Shown here: piece by piece, positions 16,148-25,600 of the stretch | Layout of the letters: every line of letters begins with the position of its first letter | Position numbering within the stretch: the first letter of the stretch is position 1 | Source: Solwaraspora sp. WMMA2065 | Lineage (GTDB): Bacteria; Actinomycetota; Actinomycetes; Mycobacteriales; Micromonosporaceae | Assembly (NCBI RefSeq): GCF_030345075.1 | Contig: NZ_CP128361.1 | Coordinates: 6,386,001-6,450,000 of the forward strand | Reading direction: 5' to 3' | Length of the DNA: 64,000 bases | Made by a program: the position numbers and the translations under genes | The notes under the pieces: model-generated | What the model saw: the letters and a program-made list of their open reading frames with translations, nothing else | Database searches by the model: none | What the model was told of the DNA's origin: nothing

Positions 16148-16340
16148 AAACGAGTGAGCCGATCTGGCGCAAGTCGAGCCGCAGCAGCTCGAACGGCGGC
16201 GACTGCGTGGAGGTCGCCGACAACCTGCCGGGCCGGGTGCTGGTGCGCGATTCGAAGGACCGGGCCGGTGGCACGTTGGCCTTCGCGCCGGCCGCCTGGT
16301 CCGCCTTCGTCGCCCACACCCCGTCAGCCGTACGCTGACC
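16118..16340 (+). repeat. right 223-bp direct repeat flanking the AbiEii module
   Basis: Copy of 14637-14859 with 9 substitutions and no indels. It contains a remnant of the 3' end of the Scr1-type regulator gene (here read as the toxin C-terminus) plus the second DUF397 gene. Sequence identity stops abruptly at both ends. Confidence 0.95.
16144..16338 (+). CDS. DUF397 protein, copy 2
   Basis: 64 residues, nearly identical to the product of 14663-14857. The reading frame is fully conserved and five of the nine nucleotide differences across the whole repeat are silent within this gene, which suggests selection has kept it intact since duplication. Unlike the first copy it is not preceded by a complete XRE/DUF5753 regulator; its ATG overlaps the last codons of the AbiEii-type gene (ATGA), so it would be translated from the toxin transcript. 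Whether it now serves the toxin module or remains a partner of the upstream regulator is unknown. Confidence 0.9.
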   Translation: MKTSEPIWRKSSRSSSNGGDCVEVADNLPGRVLVRDSKDRAGGTLAFAPAAWSAFVAHTPSAVR

Positions 16341-16352
16341 ACCGGGGCCGGC

Positions 16353-16877
16353 GTGCACCCGCCGGAGCTTCCGTCGACGCCGATCGGCCTGACGCCGGTC
16401 GACCGGTCGCACCGTGCGGTGCTCGGCAACCTGGGGCAGCTGTACCGGTACGACCTCGCCGAAGCGTACCGTCACCTGCCGAACGCGGACGGCACCTACA
16501 ACAATCGCCGTCTCGATCGCTTTCTGGCCGGCGCGGATCCGGACACTCGGGCGTGGCTGATCACAGTGGCGGGAGGGCTTGGCGGATTCGTCATGGCGGG
16601 CCGGGTGGATCAGATCGCCTCGATCAATGACTTCTTCGTGGTCCGGCCGTTGCGGCGGACCGGCGTGGGACGTGTGGCCGCCGGCCGGGTCATTGCCGAA
16701 TGGCCGGGCCGGTGGCGGATCGCCTTCCAGGCGTACAACCCTGGAGCACAGCTGTTCTGGCAGCGGGTGGCGACCGACGCGGTCGGACCGCACTGGCACC
16801 GGTCCGAGGCGCCGTCAGTACCGGGCGCACCTGCGGATATCTGCCTCAGCTTCGATACATCACCAACGACCGGGTGA
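16353..16877 (+). CDS. GNAT-family N-acetyltransferase
   Basis: 174 residues with a GNAT-like core: LGQLYRYDLAEAYRHLPNAD, then AWLITVAGGLGGFVMAGR, the beta-4/alpha-3 acetyl-CoA site INDFFVVRPLRRTGVGRVAA (R/Q-x-x-G-x-G/A in RRTGVG) and WRIAFQAYNPGAQLFWQRVA. It should transfer an acetyl group from acetyl-CoA to an amine; the acceptor is unknown. The GTG at 16353 lies 15 bp after the second DUF397 stop, so it probably shares that transcript. Its last codons overlap tail-to-tail with the fibronectin-III gene on the other strand (18 bp). Confidence 0.82.
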   Translation: MHPPELPSTPIGLTPVDRSHRAVLGNLGQLYRYDLAEAYRHLPNADGTYNNRRLDRFLAGADPDTRAWLITVAGGLGGFVMAGRVDQIASINDFFVVRPLRRTGVGRVAAGRVIAEWPGRWRIAFQAYNPGAQLFWQRVATDAVGPHWHRSEAPSVPGAPADICLSFDTSPTTG

Positions 16878-17852
16878 TGTTCGATCATGGCTGGGGGCGG
16901 TGAAGGTCACTGTTTCGGAGGGGGCGGACGTTATGCCAGCCTGGTCGACCGCCCGTACGTAGACCTCGTATGTCCCGCCTGGGGAAACGGCGAACGTGAC
17001 GGTCCGTACGTCCGGCCCGGGGTTCGGGATTCCGAGGCCGACGCCGTTGACGTACGGGTAGTACCGAGAGATCGGGAAGTCGCCCGGCGTCGAGGCCGTC
17101 CACGACACCGTCGCAGAGGTCGGGCTGAGCGCGGTGACGGTCAGGTCGGACGGCGGGGACGGCGGCACCGACGGGACGGTGGTGAAGGCGCCCCGTGCCG
17201 ACGGGGCCGAACGCGGCGTGCCGCCGGTGTATCGGACGACGACGAGGAAAACGTAGCTCGTGCCCGGCCTGAGCCCGACGAGCTGGACGCTGGTCGTCGA
17301 CGGGTCGGTCCTCGCCCGGATCTGGATCGGCTGGGTCGGGGTGGCGGGTGGGACGATCAGGTCGTAACCGGCGATCCGTTCGACGGCGACCGCCGGTGGT
17401 TGCCAGGAGACCGTGGCGGTGGTGGCGGTGACGTCGGTCGCCACCGGCGGGCCGGGAACGATCTCGCTCGGCAGGGTCGTGATGTTCACTGGGGCCGAGG
17501 CGGGCCCACGGAGGCCACTGGTGTCCCGTGCGCGTACGAACAGGTCGTAGTTCGTAGCCGGGCGCAACCCTCCGATCGGCACGAAGACCCACGAGCTGGT
17601 CGTGGTGGCGACCAATTCGTCCGGGTAGATCCAGCCCAGCCGGCGGGCGTAGACCTCATATGCCGCGATTGGGTTGGTCCCTGCGGCGGCCGGCATCCAC
17701 GCCAGGTCGACGGTGGTGGCGGAGAGGAACTGTGTGCCGGCGGCTTGTGGAGCACCGGGCGGGGTCACCGGCGCGCTTGCCTGTGCCGGCACCGGCCCGG
17801 AGATCACCAACGCGACGGCGAGCGCGACGCCGAGAAAATGCCTGTGTCCCAC
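16860..17852 (-). CDS. secreted fibronectin type III repeat protein
   Basis: 330 residues from the GTG at 17852. The N-terminus is a signal peptide (RHFLGVALAVALVISG, cleavage after a PAQASA-like site). Three fibronectin type III modules follow: roughly 35-130 (TTVDLAWMPAAAGTNPIAAY, LRPATNYDLFVRARDTSG), 135-225 (TATVSWQPP, LRPGTSYVFLVVVRYTGG) and 232-320 (SATVSWTAS, PGGTYEVYVRAVDQAG). There is no catalytic domain, no cell-wall anchor and no carbohydrate-binding module, so it is probably a secreted adhesion or binding protein. The longer frame upstream (to 18011) has no signal sequence at its start and is not supported. An AT-rich promoter with TATAAT lies about 20 bp upstream. Confidence 0.78.
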   Translation of the reverse strand: MGHRHFLGVALAVALVISGPVPAQASAPVTPPGAPQAAGTQFLSATTVDLAWMPAAAGTNPIAAYEVYARRLGWIYPDELVATTTSSWVFVPIGGLRPATNYDLFVRARDTSGLRGPASAPVNITTLPSEIVPGPPVATDVTATTATVSWQPPAVAVERIAGYDLIVPPATPTQPIQIRARTDPSTTSVQLVGLRPGTSYVFLVVVRYTGGTPRSAPSARGAFTTVPSVPPSPPSDLTVTALSPTSATVSWTASTPGDFPISRYYPYVNGVGLGIPNPGPDVRTVTFAVSPGGTYEVYVRAVDQAGITSAPSETVTFTAPSHDRTSPGRW

Positions 17853-18244
17853 TCCGACATGCTGCGCCAGACAATTATATCTGTCAATCACTCGATGATG
17901 TTTCAGCTCGCGGTTGACGCCTCGGTCTCGACAGCTCCGGCCGGGAGTGGGTGACGGCGCCCCGATTCCCGGCGGTGGTGGTTGAACTCGACCACCCTCC
18001 ACCTCGGTCACCTCACGTCGGCGAGCGGTCGCCGGGTCAGCACCCGGCGGACCAGGTTGTGGATCGTCGCCGCCATGTCGACTGCCATCGGCACCACGAC
18101 CAGCTCCGTCACTCCAGGTAGGAAGGTTTCCATCCCGAGCCGGCGGGAGCTGAGCTGGTCTCCAGCCGGCGGCATCCGGAAACTGCTTCCGGCGTCACCG
18201 CGGCGCCGCCCCGGTGTTCCGTTGAGACGAGAATCGCGAGGATG
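17853..18244. other. 392-bp intergenic stretch without a supported gene
   Basis: Apart from the promoter patch near 17870-17900 no feature is convincing. A 41-codon minus-strand frame (18008-18133, METFLPGVTELVVVPMAVDM...) has reasonable codon use and a plausible helical product but no clear ribosome-binding site; it may be a small gene or a remnant. Confidence 0.4.
17874..17879 (-). promoter_or_regulatory. TATAAT -10 element of the fibronectin-III gene
   Basis: On the minus strand the AT-rich stretch GATTGACAGATATAATTGTC contains a perfect TATAAT at 17879-17874, about 21 bp before the GTG start at 17852. TTGACA is also present but only 3 bases before TATAAT, so it cannot be the -35 element; the true -35 is weak. 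Confidence 0.5.
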
Positions 18245-18808
18245 CTAGAAGTCGAGCAGGGCGTCGGTCGTGATGTCGATCGGGAACGGAAGGTCGGAGG
18301 TCAGCCGCTGTCCGTCTGCGGCGACCGAATGTTCGACGTAGTGCTCGCCCTCCAGCCGGAACAGCCGCAGCGTGAGTGATTCGTACTCGACCATGTCGGG
18401 CTCGACGAGCAGGTACCAGCCGATTCGCGCGGCCGCGTAGAACTGCATCTTCTGTACGCGGTCGGTGGCGACACTGCTCGGCGAGGTGATCTCGCCGGCC
18501 AGGACGACCTCGTGTGCGTCGGCGACGCCACCGAGCCGCCCGACCTTTGCCACCACCAGGTCCGGGATCACGATCCGGTTGGCGGCCAGTCGTACGTTCA
18601 CCGCCTCGTGCGCGCGCATACCCGCCGACCGCGCGGCCGGCCGGATCGCGGTCAGGAGGAGGAACGAGATGTCCTGATATGGCCTGTTCGGTGCGGGGCT
18701 CACCCACAGTCCTCCGTCGATCAACTCGATCCGGTTTCGGGTCTCCCCGAGCGCGAAGTACTCGGACTCGGTCCACGGCTCGGGGTGATCAAGTGCGGCA
18801 ACGCTCAT
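18245..18808 (-). CDS. Uma2-family (DUF820) putative endonuclease, copy 2
   Basis: 187 residues from the ATG at 18808, which has a near-perfect Shine-Dalgarno AAGGAGGTGA 9 bases upstream. It shows the Uma2 features: an N-terminal [20 protein letters not shown] segment, [31 protein letters not shown], the nuclease-fold strand [20 protein letters not shown] and [19 protein letters not shown]. Compared with the copy at 12550-13083 it is quite divergent, so it is not a local duplicate. Function of the family is not established; PD-(D/E)XK nuclease activity is predicted. It stands alone, 140 bp after the questin-oxidase-like gene end. Confidence 0.85.
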   Translation of the reverse strand: MSVAALDHPEPWTESEYFALGETRNRIELIDGGLWVSPAPNRPYQDISFLLLTAIRPAARSAGMRAHEAVNVRLAANRIVIPDLVVAKVGRLGGVADAHEVVLAGEITSPSSVATDRVQKMQFYAAARIGWYLLVEPDMVEYESLTLRLFRLEGEHYVEHSVAADGQRLTSDLPFPIDITTDALLDF

Positions 18809-18948
18809 TGGCAGACTCACCTCCTTACGGATGCTGTCACAAGTCTCCCACCACTGCGTGCTGCAGCCCGGCGATCGTCGGCGAGCCGAGTAGTTCAGAC
18901 TCAAGATGGCCATGCCCTGGTGATGCTCCTGGATACTTGGTTGGCGGG

Positions 18949-20049
18949 TCAGCTGTCGGTCGCGACCAGGTGGACGCAGTGTCGGGCTCTGCGGAGCGTG
19001 GTCGGGTCACCGGTGGCGGCGTACACGTCCAGAGCGGTGTCCGCGAACTTGATCGCGTGCGGATCGGTGGTGCGGGCAGCGACCTCGAACAGCTCGGCTG
19101 CCTGCTCCGCGTCGTGTACTGAGTCCGTACAGCTCACGGTGTCGCCGGCCGGGTCAGGCACTGGCCGGGGTTCGGCGGGGGAGTAGGCAGCGGTCACCGC
19201 TGCTGTCGCGGCCCAGGCCGCGGCGAGGCTCGGCTCCCAGAGCCGTTCGGGCAGCGCTGGCAGGGCGCGCAGGACGGCGTTCGGCGCGGTGGCCGCGTGC
19301 ACCAGCATGACCGGGTTGGCGTACCCGTGGGTGGCGTGCCGGGCGACGGCGGCGGCGACGATCGCCGCCAGTCGGTCGGGAGCCGACCCGGCCGCGCTGC
19401 CCGGCTCCGCGCCCGAAGCGGCCGGTAGGTCGGGCACCGCGCCTGCTGTTGCGGGCCAGTCGGGCAGATCGGCGAGCTGTGCCAGTCGCGCCCGGATACC
19501 GTACCGCTGGTCCGGCACCCTCGGTACGGCGTCGAGCGCTGTCCGGGGGTCCGACGTCGGGTAGGCGCCCCTGCCGGGCGGGGCGAGTGGTTGCCAGCGG
19601 GCGGCCCAGTAGGCGAGCCCGTGGCCCAGTTCGGCGACCCGGGGTGCGGTTTCGGCGTCGATCAGCGCCCGGACGGCATGGCCGACCCGGATCACCCCGT
19701 GCGTGGCGCCGGCGGCGATCCCCGGCAGCAGCCGGGGCCACCATCGGGTCAGCACCTCCCGCCAGGGGGCGAGGGCCAGCTCCCGCTCGAAGTAGTCGAG
19801 CCAGTCGCCGGTGCGGACCGGGTCACCGAGCGGGTCGCGCCACTGCTGCGCCGCGATCGGGCTGACACCTCGGGGTCGAGGTTCGAGTCGGTCGGCGTAC
19901 CCGTCCAACCACTTGTGGACGACGTCGCCGCGCCCATGCCGGGCCAGCGCCTCGGCGGCCATCGGCGCGTGGTTAGACAGCCAGCCGTCGCGCTCCGGCC
20001 CGGTCGCCAGAATCCGTTCGTACGCCTCGTCAAGCACTCCGTCCACCAT
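18949..20049 (-). CDS. questin oxidase family protein (DUF4243-like)
   Basis: 366 residues from the ATG at 20049 ([20 protein letters not shown]). The block [20 protein letters not shown] and the internal motif [20 protein letters not shown] plus [13 protein letters not shown] match the questin-oxidase-like family, in which several conserved His residues occur in helices. The fungal founding member (AflY/GedK) performs a Baeyer-Villiger-type oxygenation of anthraquinones; bacterial members are uncharacterised. A second His-containing motif, [20 protein letters not shown], lies near residue 250. No biosynthetic gene cluster surrounds it, so the substrate is unknown. It diverges from the XRE-ImmA-PIN operon. 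Confidence 0.8.
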   Translation of the reverse strand: MVDGVLDEAYERILATGPERDGWLSNHAPMAAEALARHGRGDVVHKWLDGYADRLEPRPRGVSPIAAQQWRDPLGDPVRTGDWLDYFERELALAPWREVLTRWWPRLLPGIAAGATHGVIRVGHAVRALIDAETAPRVAELGHGLAYWAARWQPLAPPGRGAYPTSDPRTALDAVPRVPDQRYGIRARLAQLADLPDWPATAGAVPDLPAASGAEPGSAAGSAPDRLAAIVAAAVARHATHGYANPVMLVHAATAPNAVLRALPALPERLWEPSLAAAWAATAAVTAAYSPAEPRPVPDPAGDTVSCTDSVHDAEQAAELFEVAARTTDPHAIKFADTALDVYAATGDPTTLRRARHCVHLVATDS

Positions 20050-20167
20050 GTTCCGCAGTCTGCAACTTCGATCGAACTTGAGGTCAAGCCAGGCGCCCGC
20101 GTCGTTGCGGTGGCTCTGGCTGCTGGGCGCCGGCAGTGCGAGACAGAAGGCCCTGGGGGAGGTAGAC

Positions 20168-20194
20168 TGAATCATCATACGAGAAAGTGATTCA
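20168..20194 (+). promoter_or_regulatory. inverted-repeat operator before the XRE-ImmA-PIN operon
   Basis: TGAATCA (20168-20174) and TGATTCA (20188-20194) form a perfect 7-bp inverted repeat with a 13-bp spacer (20-bp centre-to-centre, two helical turns). It lies directly before the ribosome-binding site GGGAGGGG (about 20199) of the XRE gene. Placement and symmetry fit autoregulation by the dimeric XRE protein. Confidence 0.65.
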
Positions 20195-20214
20195 AGTCGG
20201 GAGGGGCGGCGGCA

Positions 20215-20568
20215 ATGAGTACTGGTGCCCGGATCGAGCGTGCCCGGATCGCCGCTGGTCTGAGTCAGCGAGCTCTCGCCGAACGTTCAGGCGTCTCGCA
20301 GTCGACCCTGTCGCGCATCATCTCCGGCGACCGGGTGGCCAAGATGCCCGAGATCGTCACTATTGCCTGGGCCACCGGACACACCGTCGCTCAACTCACC
20401 GGGGCGGTGGCGGTGGCGGACCGCGTCCAGTTCGCGGCCAGGGCGACCGGTGGTTCGGACATGGAAGGGATGAGGCAGGCACTACTAGGGTTTCTGGAAC
20501 TCGATGACTATCTTCACCAATATGCCATCCCGGCCGTCAGCGACATCGGTTCCGGGCGTGACACCTGA
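20215..20568 (+). CDS. XRE-family helix-turn-helix regulator (antitoxin-like)
   Basis: 117 residues. Residues 5-60 are a Cro/CI-type helix-turn-helix: IERARIAAGLSQRALAERSG, VSQSTLSRIISGDRVAKMPE. The C-terminal half (about 70-117) is helical and probably dimerises or contacts the partner peptidase. The ATG has GGGAGGGG 8 bases upstream. It is the first gene of a three-gene operon with an ImmA/IrrE-type peptidase, whose start lies inside its 3' end, and a PIN-like protein. By analogy with ImmR/ImmA of ICEBs1 and with XRE-COG2856 pairs, it should repress the operon and be removed by the peptidase. Confidence 0.88.
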   Translation: MSTGARIERARIAAGLSQRALAERSGVSQSTLSRIISGDRVAKMPEIVTIAWATGHTVAQLTGAVAVADRVQFAARATGGSDMEGMRQALLGFLELDDYLHQYAIPAVSDIGSGRDT

Positions 20569-21421
20569 AGCACAGGGACGCGCGGCGGCCAGCCGTTTCC
20601 GCCTGGAGCACCACCTCGGGATTCAGCCGCTGGGTGATCTCGTCGCAGTCATTGAACAGGCCACCGGCGTCGATGTGGCGGTCCTTGACGCTGGACCCGA
20701 CGAACACGGTCTGACCATGTGTGACCCGGCCCACGGCACTGTGTTCATCGGCGTCGCCCGGACCCGGCACCCGATGCGGCAGCGCAGCACGCTCGCCCAC
20801 GAGCTCGGCCACGTGCAGTTCGGTGACTGGGCGGCAGACGGTGCCGGCAGCTGCGGCCAGCGGTCACCGGTCGAGGTCCGGGCCGATGCTTTCGCCCGGC
20901 ACCTGCTGCTGCCGCTGGACGGTCTGCGGCAGTTCCTCGCGGACCTGCGGGTGACTGATCGGTCCGTGCTGTCTGCCGTCGTCCAGCGCTACCTGGTGTC
21001 TCCAGCCGTCGCCGCCATCGCCTTGGAGCAGGCCGGATACATCGACGCGGGCAGGAAAGCGGAGTGGATGGGAGTGACGACCCCCCAACTCGCTGTCCGC
21101 TTCGGATGGATCGACCAGTACAACGCGCTGCAGGCTGACTCGAACCGACGGCGGGCGCCACAACGACTACTGTCCCGCGCAATCGAGGGCTACGCGGCAG
21201 GTGTGCTCTCCGCCCAGGTCATCGCCAACCTGCGCGGCGTCGCCCTCGAAGCAGCCGAAGCGGAACTGGCCGAGGCTGGGATCGGACCGGCGGCCCAGCA
21301 GACGGTCTGGGCTGATCCGGCGGACCTGCCGGATGTCGGAGTCGATGTGACGGAGCTCGACGACTATCTCCGCGACGCGGGCGACGGTGAGGAGTGGGCC
21401 ACGGAGACAGGGAAGCAATGA
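20504..21421 (+). CDS. ImmA/IrrE-family metallo-endopeptidase
   Basis: 305 residues from the ATG at 20504; a GTG at 20558, 11 bp before the XRE stop, is a good alternative that would remove 18 residues. The zinc-protease motif HELGH (99-103) with RADAFARHLLLP downstream, supplying the third ligand, defines the COG2856 family. These peptidases cleave XRE repressors (ImmA on ImmR, IrrE on DdrO) after DNA damage or other stress. The C-terminal half (about 185-305) carries a second, helical region (FGWIDQYNALQ, AAEAELAEAGIG, VTELDDYLRD), longer than in minimal ImmA. Its stop overlaps the start of the PIN-like gene (ATGA), so translation is coupled. Confidence 0.9.
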   Translation: MTIFTNMPSRPSATSVPGVTPEAQGRAAASRFRLEHHLGIQPLGDLVAVIEQATGVDVAVLDAGPDEHGLTMCDPAHGTVFIGVARTRHPMRQRSTLAHELGHVQFGDWAADGAGSCGQRSPVEVRADAFARHLLLPLDGLRQFLADLRVTDRSVLSAVVQRYLVSPAVAAIALEQAGYIDAGRKAEWMGVTTPQLAVRFGWIDQYNALQADSNRRRAPQRLLSRAIEGYAAGVLSAQVIANLRGVALEAAEAELAEAGIGPAAQQTVWADPADLPDVGVDVTELDDYLRDAGDGEEWATETGKQ

Positions 21422-22032
21422 GCCCACGGCCGATCATCGATGCAGGCCCTGGTCTGAACTTCCTGTCGATCAACAAGGAACGGCTCCTCATCGGTGTCCT
21501 CGGGCCGTTGAGTGCCCCGGAGACGGTGCAGGACGAGGTGCTGCGCAAGGCGCGGGCGGACCCACGATTCCGTACGGCAGGCAGTGTGTGGCGCAAACTG
21601 ACGCCACGGTGGATCCAGGTGCTGTCTGACGATGAAACGCCAGAACTTGCGGTGGCCGTACGCCGGATGACCCAGCAACCGATGCAGAAACGGATGCAAC
21701 AGCCGAAAGATCTGGGCGAAATCATGGTGGTGGCGCACGCTGTCGTCGCAGCAGAAGCGGGCGCAGCGATGTCCGTGCTCATCGACGACGGAGCGGGAGC
21801 CCGGATCGCAGCCGCTGAAATCGGTCGGTTGCGACAACTCCATGCCGCCGGTCAGCCAGTCGGGTCGATCCGACTGGTCAGCACGCTGACGGTGCTGCAG
21901 CGGGCGGCCGGCACGCAACACATTCCGGACCGAGCCGCCATGCGTGACATCTACCAGCGCCTCCGTGGCTTGGACGACGGGCTGCAGCCGATCGAGGCGA
22001 CGCCACTGCTGTCTCCTGGCCATTGGGCGTGA
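21418..22032 (+). CDS. PIN-like domain protein (putative RNase toxin)
   Basis: 204 residues from the ATG at 21418, which overlaps the peptidase stop. The start PIIDAGPGLNFL supplies the first PIN acidic residue (Asp8); ETVQDEVLRKA gives a second, DLGEIMVVAHAVV the third and VLIDDGAGARIAAAE the last, in the order and spacing of VapC-like PIN nucleases. It has an unusually long middle section (about 45-110). It probably cleaves RNA. It is the last gene of the XRE-peptidase-PIN operon; the order regulator, protease, nuclease suggests a system in which protease action on the regulator releases expression of the nuclease. Activity is not demonstrated. Confidence 0.8.
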   Translation: MSPRPIIDAGPGLNFLSINKERLLIGVLGPLSAPETVQDEVLRKARADPRFRTAGSVWRKLTPRWIQVLSDDETPELAVAVRRMTQQPMQKRMQQPKDLGEIMVVAHAVVAAEAGAAMSVLIDDGAGARIAAAEIGRLRQLHAAGQPVGSIRLVSTLTVLQRAAGTQHIPDRAAMRDIYQRLRGLDDGLQPIEATPLLSPGHWA

Positions 22033-22065
22033 CCGGCCTCGGTTGGCCGGCGCAGTGGGTGGAGG

Positions 22066-22527
22066 CTACCGCTCGACGTACGTGGCGAGGTTCGCCAGCG
22101 AGGAGGCGAGGCCGGCGGCGTGGTCCGCCGCGCTGATGCCGGCCGGTACGTCGTCGGCGCGGATGTCCACCCGGGTGCCGCCGTCGACCGCCGACACCTC
22201 CCAGGTCATGGTCATCGTGCCGGCGTACGCCGGATCGTCGGCGACGAAGTCGACGGCCTGCACGACCCGTACGCCCGGGACGAGGTCGACGAAGCGGGCC
22301 TCGACGATGTCGGAGTCGGCGGTGGCCTTGCCCGGTCCGGTCGTCGCGTCGGCGTAGGTCAGGACCAGCCGGTAGCCGCCACCGGGCCGGGCGTCGAACC
22401 GTTCGAACCGGCCGGTCATCCCCTGCGGCGGCAGCCATGCGGCGAGTGCCTCCGGGTCGACCAGGGCGGCGTAGACGCGCGCGACCGGGGCGGACATCAC
22501 CCGGGCTGCCGAATCGGTACGGGTCAC
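22066..22527 (-). CDS. SRPBCC (AHSA1-like) domain protein
   Basis: 153 residues with the START/Bet v1-like hallmarks of the Aha1 N-/C-terminal homology group: RVMSAPVARVYAALVDPEAL, AWLPPQGMTGRFERFDARPG, GGYRLVLTY, VVEARFVDLVPG-like segments and TMTWEVSAVDGGTRVDIRAD, ending with the helix HAAGLASSLANLATYV. The fold forms a hydrophobic pocket; bacterial single-domain members bind lipids or aromatic ligands, and specific roles are mostly unknown. It is monocistronic, convergent with the PIN-like gene and divergent from the helicase. Confidence 0.88.
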   Translation of the reverse strand: MTRTDSAARVMSAPVARVYAALVDPEALAAWLPPQGMTGRFERFDARPGGGYRLVLTYADATTGPGKATADSDIVEARFVDLVPGVRVVQAVDFVADDPAYAGTMTMTWEVSAVDGGTRVDIRADDVPAGISAADHAAGLASSLANLATYVER

Positions 22528-22615
22528 GGCGCGTCACCGGGACCGGCGATCAATCGTTGCGCTGACACCCGGCTAACCTACGTCGCGACGCGGCCTATCC
22601 GGGAGACGACGAACA

Positions 22616-25600
22616 GTGGCGAAGCTGGAACTCACCGTCGAAGAAGCGGCGCTGTGCGAGATCGTCGGCGTACGGGCGTTCCTGCGCGCCCGTGCGCAAC
22701 TCGCGGACGGCGAGTTGACCGACGCCCGCTGGGATCCGACGACCGGGCACGCCCAGGGCCGACTGGACCCTGGTCGCGGGGGCACCGTGACGGCGGCGGT
22801 CACCACCGACCCCGACGGCCTCGTCGCCACGGTCGACGGTGCCTGCTCCTGCGGCGAGAGGTCCTGCGGCCACCCGTACGCGCTGGTGCTGCAGGCCGTC
22901 GTCGGTGCCGCGCCGACGGTCCCGCAGCAGCGGCAGGCACCGGACGCGCCGACGGCGGACTGGGAGAAGAGCCTGTCGGCGCTGGTCTCCGACGTCGCCC
23001 CGGTCGTCACCGCCGCGCCGGCCCGGGCCACCGTCGGCCTGCAGTTCGAGCTGGTCAAACCGGGCGCGGCCGGCGCCGGCGGGCCCGCCGGACGCATCGC
23101 GTTGCGTCCGGTCGTACCCGGCCAGACCGGCTGGGTCCGCTCCGGCATCAGCTGGTCGAACGTGCAGTATGCCGGCTATGGCCGGTCGCCCGAATCCCAA
23201 CGGCACCGCCAGTTGCTCGGCGAGATCCTCACGCTATCGAGGTTGGACGAGGACCGGTACGGCTACTACAGCCACCCGACGACGATCTTCCTGGACGCGT
23301 TCGCGAGCCGGCGGATCTGGGACCTGTTGGCCGAGGCCGACGACGCCGGGCTGCCGCTGGTCCAGCCCGGCAAGTACGGCCGGCCGGTGGTCGTCGGCCG
23401 GCAACCGGCCCGGCTGTCGGTGCAGGTCGACCGCGCCGACGACGAGTTGATCGTGCAGCCGGTGCTGCTGGCCGACGGCGTACCCGTCGCCGCCGAGTTC
23501 TCTGTCTTCGTCGGCCGACCGGCGCACGGGATCGCCTGGTGGGCCGAGCGCGGCGGCGTCGAGCCGCAGCCCCGGGACCGGGTGCTGCGGCTGGCGCCCC
23601 TGTCCGGCGCGGTGTCGGCGGCGGCGGCGAAGGCCCTGGCCGGTCCCGCGATCCGCGTCCCGGCGGCCGACGAGGCACGGTTTCTCGAACGGTTCTACCC
23701 GGAGCTGCTCAAGCAGGTCGAGGTCGTCGCCGCCGGACCGGCGGTGCACCTGCCACCGGTGCTGCCTCCCACCCTGACCCTGGCCATGACACCGATGCCG
23801 GGACAGGCGTTGTCGATCCACTGGCAGTGGGTCCGCGCGGTCGGCGCGCACCGGCAGACCGAGCCGCTGTGGGCCACCGGTCCGCGCGGGCACGCCGACT
23901 CACGTGGGCACGCCGACCCCCGTGACGCCGTCGTCGACCAGGTCACCGAGGCGACGGCCAAAGCGGTACCGGAGGCGATCGAGTCGACTCCGAACGGCCC
24001 GCGACTCGCCGCCCTGACCACGCTCACCGGCGACGCCATGATCCGGTTCCTCAGCGAGGTCCTGCCCCGGCTCGCCGACCTCGACGGCGTCGAGGTGGTC
24101 GAATCGGCAGCGGAGCCTGTACCGGACTACCGGGAATCCGACGAGACGCCGGTCATTCGGTTCGCCGGCACCGACCATCCCGGCGAACACGACTGGTTCG
24201 ACCTGTCAGTGCAGGTCAGCGTCGGCGGCGAACAGGTCATCTTCGATCAGCTGTTCACCGCGCTGGCGCAGGACCGGCAGTACCTCATCCTGCCCAGCGG
24301 CACGTACTTCAGCCTCGACCGCCCCGAGTTCGCCCAGCTCCGCGAGCTGATCGACGAATCGCGGGCACTGGAGGACCGGCCGCCGGGCGTGCTGCGCGTC
24401 GGCCGGTTCCAGGCCGGCCTCTGGGCCGAACTGGCCGAACTGGGGGAGATCACCGGCCAGGCCGCCGCCTGGCAGCGCGCGGTCCGCGAGCTGGCCACCG
24501 CCGGCGCCGCCGTCGACCACCAGGTTCCCTCGCAGGTACGGGCGGAGCTGCGCCCGTACCAGCTCGACGGGTTCCGCTGGCTCGCCGCCCTGCGGGAGCA
24601 CCAGCTCGGCGGCATCCTCGCCGATGACATGGGTCTCGGTAAGACCCTGCAGACGCTGGCCCTGATCCGGCACGCCCGCGCCGACGTACCGTTCCTCGTC
24701 GTCGCCCCCGCCAGCGTCATCCACAACTGGGTCGCCGAGGCCGCGCGGTTCACCCCGGACCTGACCGTACGGGCGGTCACCCAGACCTCGGCACGGCGCG
24801 GCGTGGCTCTCGCCGAGGCGGCCACCGGGGCAGACATCGTCGTCACCTCGTACACGCTGCTGCGGCTGGAGTTCGACGACTACCAGGCGCTCGACTGGGC
24901 CGGGTTGATCCTCGACGAGGCCCAGTTCGTCAAGAACCACCAGTCGCAGAGCCACCGCTGCGCCAAGCAGCTGACCGCGCCGTTCAAGCTGGCCATCACC
25001 GGTACGCCGATGGAGAACAACCTGCTCGAACTCTGGGCGCTCTGCTCGATCACCGCCCCCGGGTTGTTCCCCCGGCTGGACCGGTTCACCGACTACTACC
25101 GCGGGCCGATCGAGCGGGACCGCGACGGTGACCGGCTCGCCCAGCTGCGCCGCCGCATCCGGCCGCTGATGTTGCGTCGCCGCAAGGCCGACGTCGCCGC
25201 CGACCTGCCGGAAAAGCAGGAACAGGTGCTGGAGCTCGACCTCGACCGCAAACATCGCCGGATCTACCAGGCCTATCTGCAGCGGGAACGGCAGAAGGTC
25301 CTCGGCCTGCTCGGGGACCTGGAGAAGAACCGGTTCGAGATCTTCCGGTCGTTGACGTTGCTGCGCCAGGCCAGTCTCGACGTCGCCCTGGTCGACCCGA
25401 GACACGAGGGTGTTCCGTCGACCAAACTGGACGTGCTGGCCGACCAGATCACCAACCTGGTCGCCGAAGGCCACCGTACGCTGGTGTTCAGTCAGTTCAC
25501 CCGGTTCCTCGGCGCGGCGCGTGACCGGCTCGTCGGCGCCGGCGTCCGGTGCGGCTACCTCGACGGGTCGACGACCAACCGGGCCGCCGTGATCGCCGAG

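Noticed and set aside
17858-18011. Extended start of the fibronectin-III protein
   Set aside because: The upstream codons would put about 50 hydrophilic residues before the signal peptide and include the TATAAT promoter; the GTG at 17852 gives a normal secreted protein.
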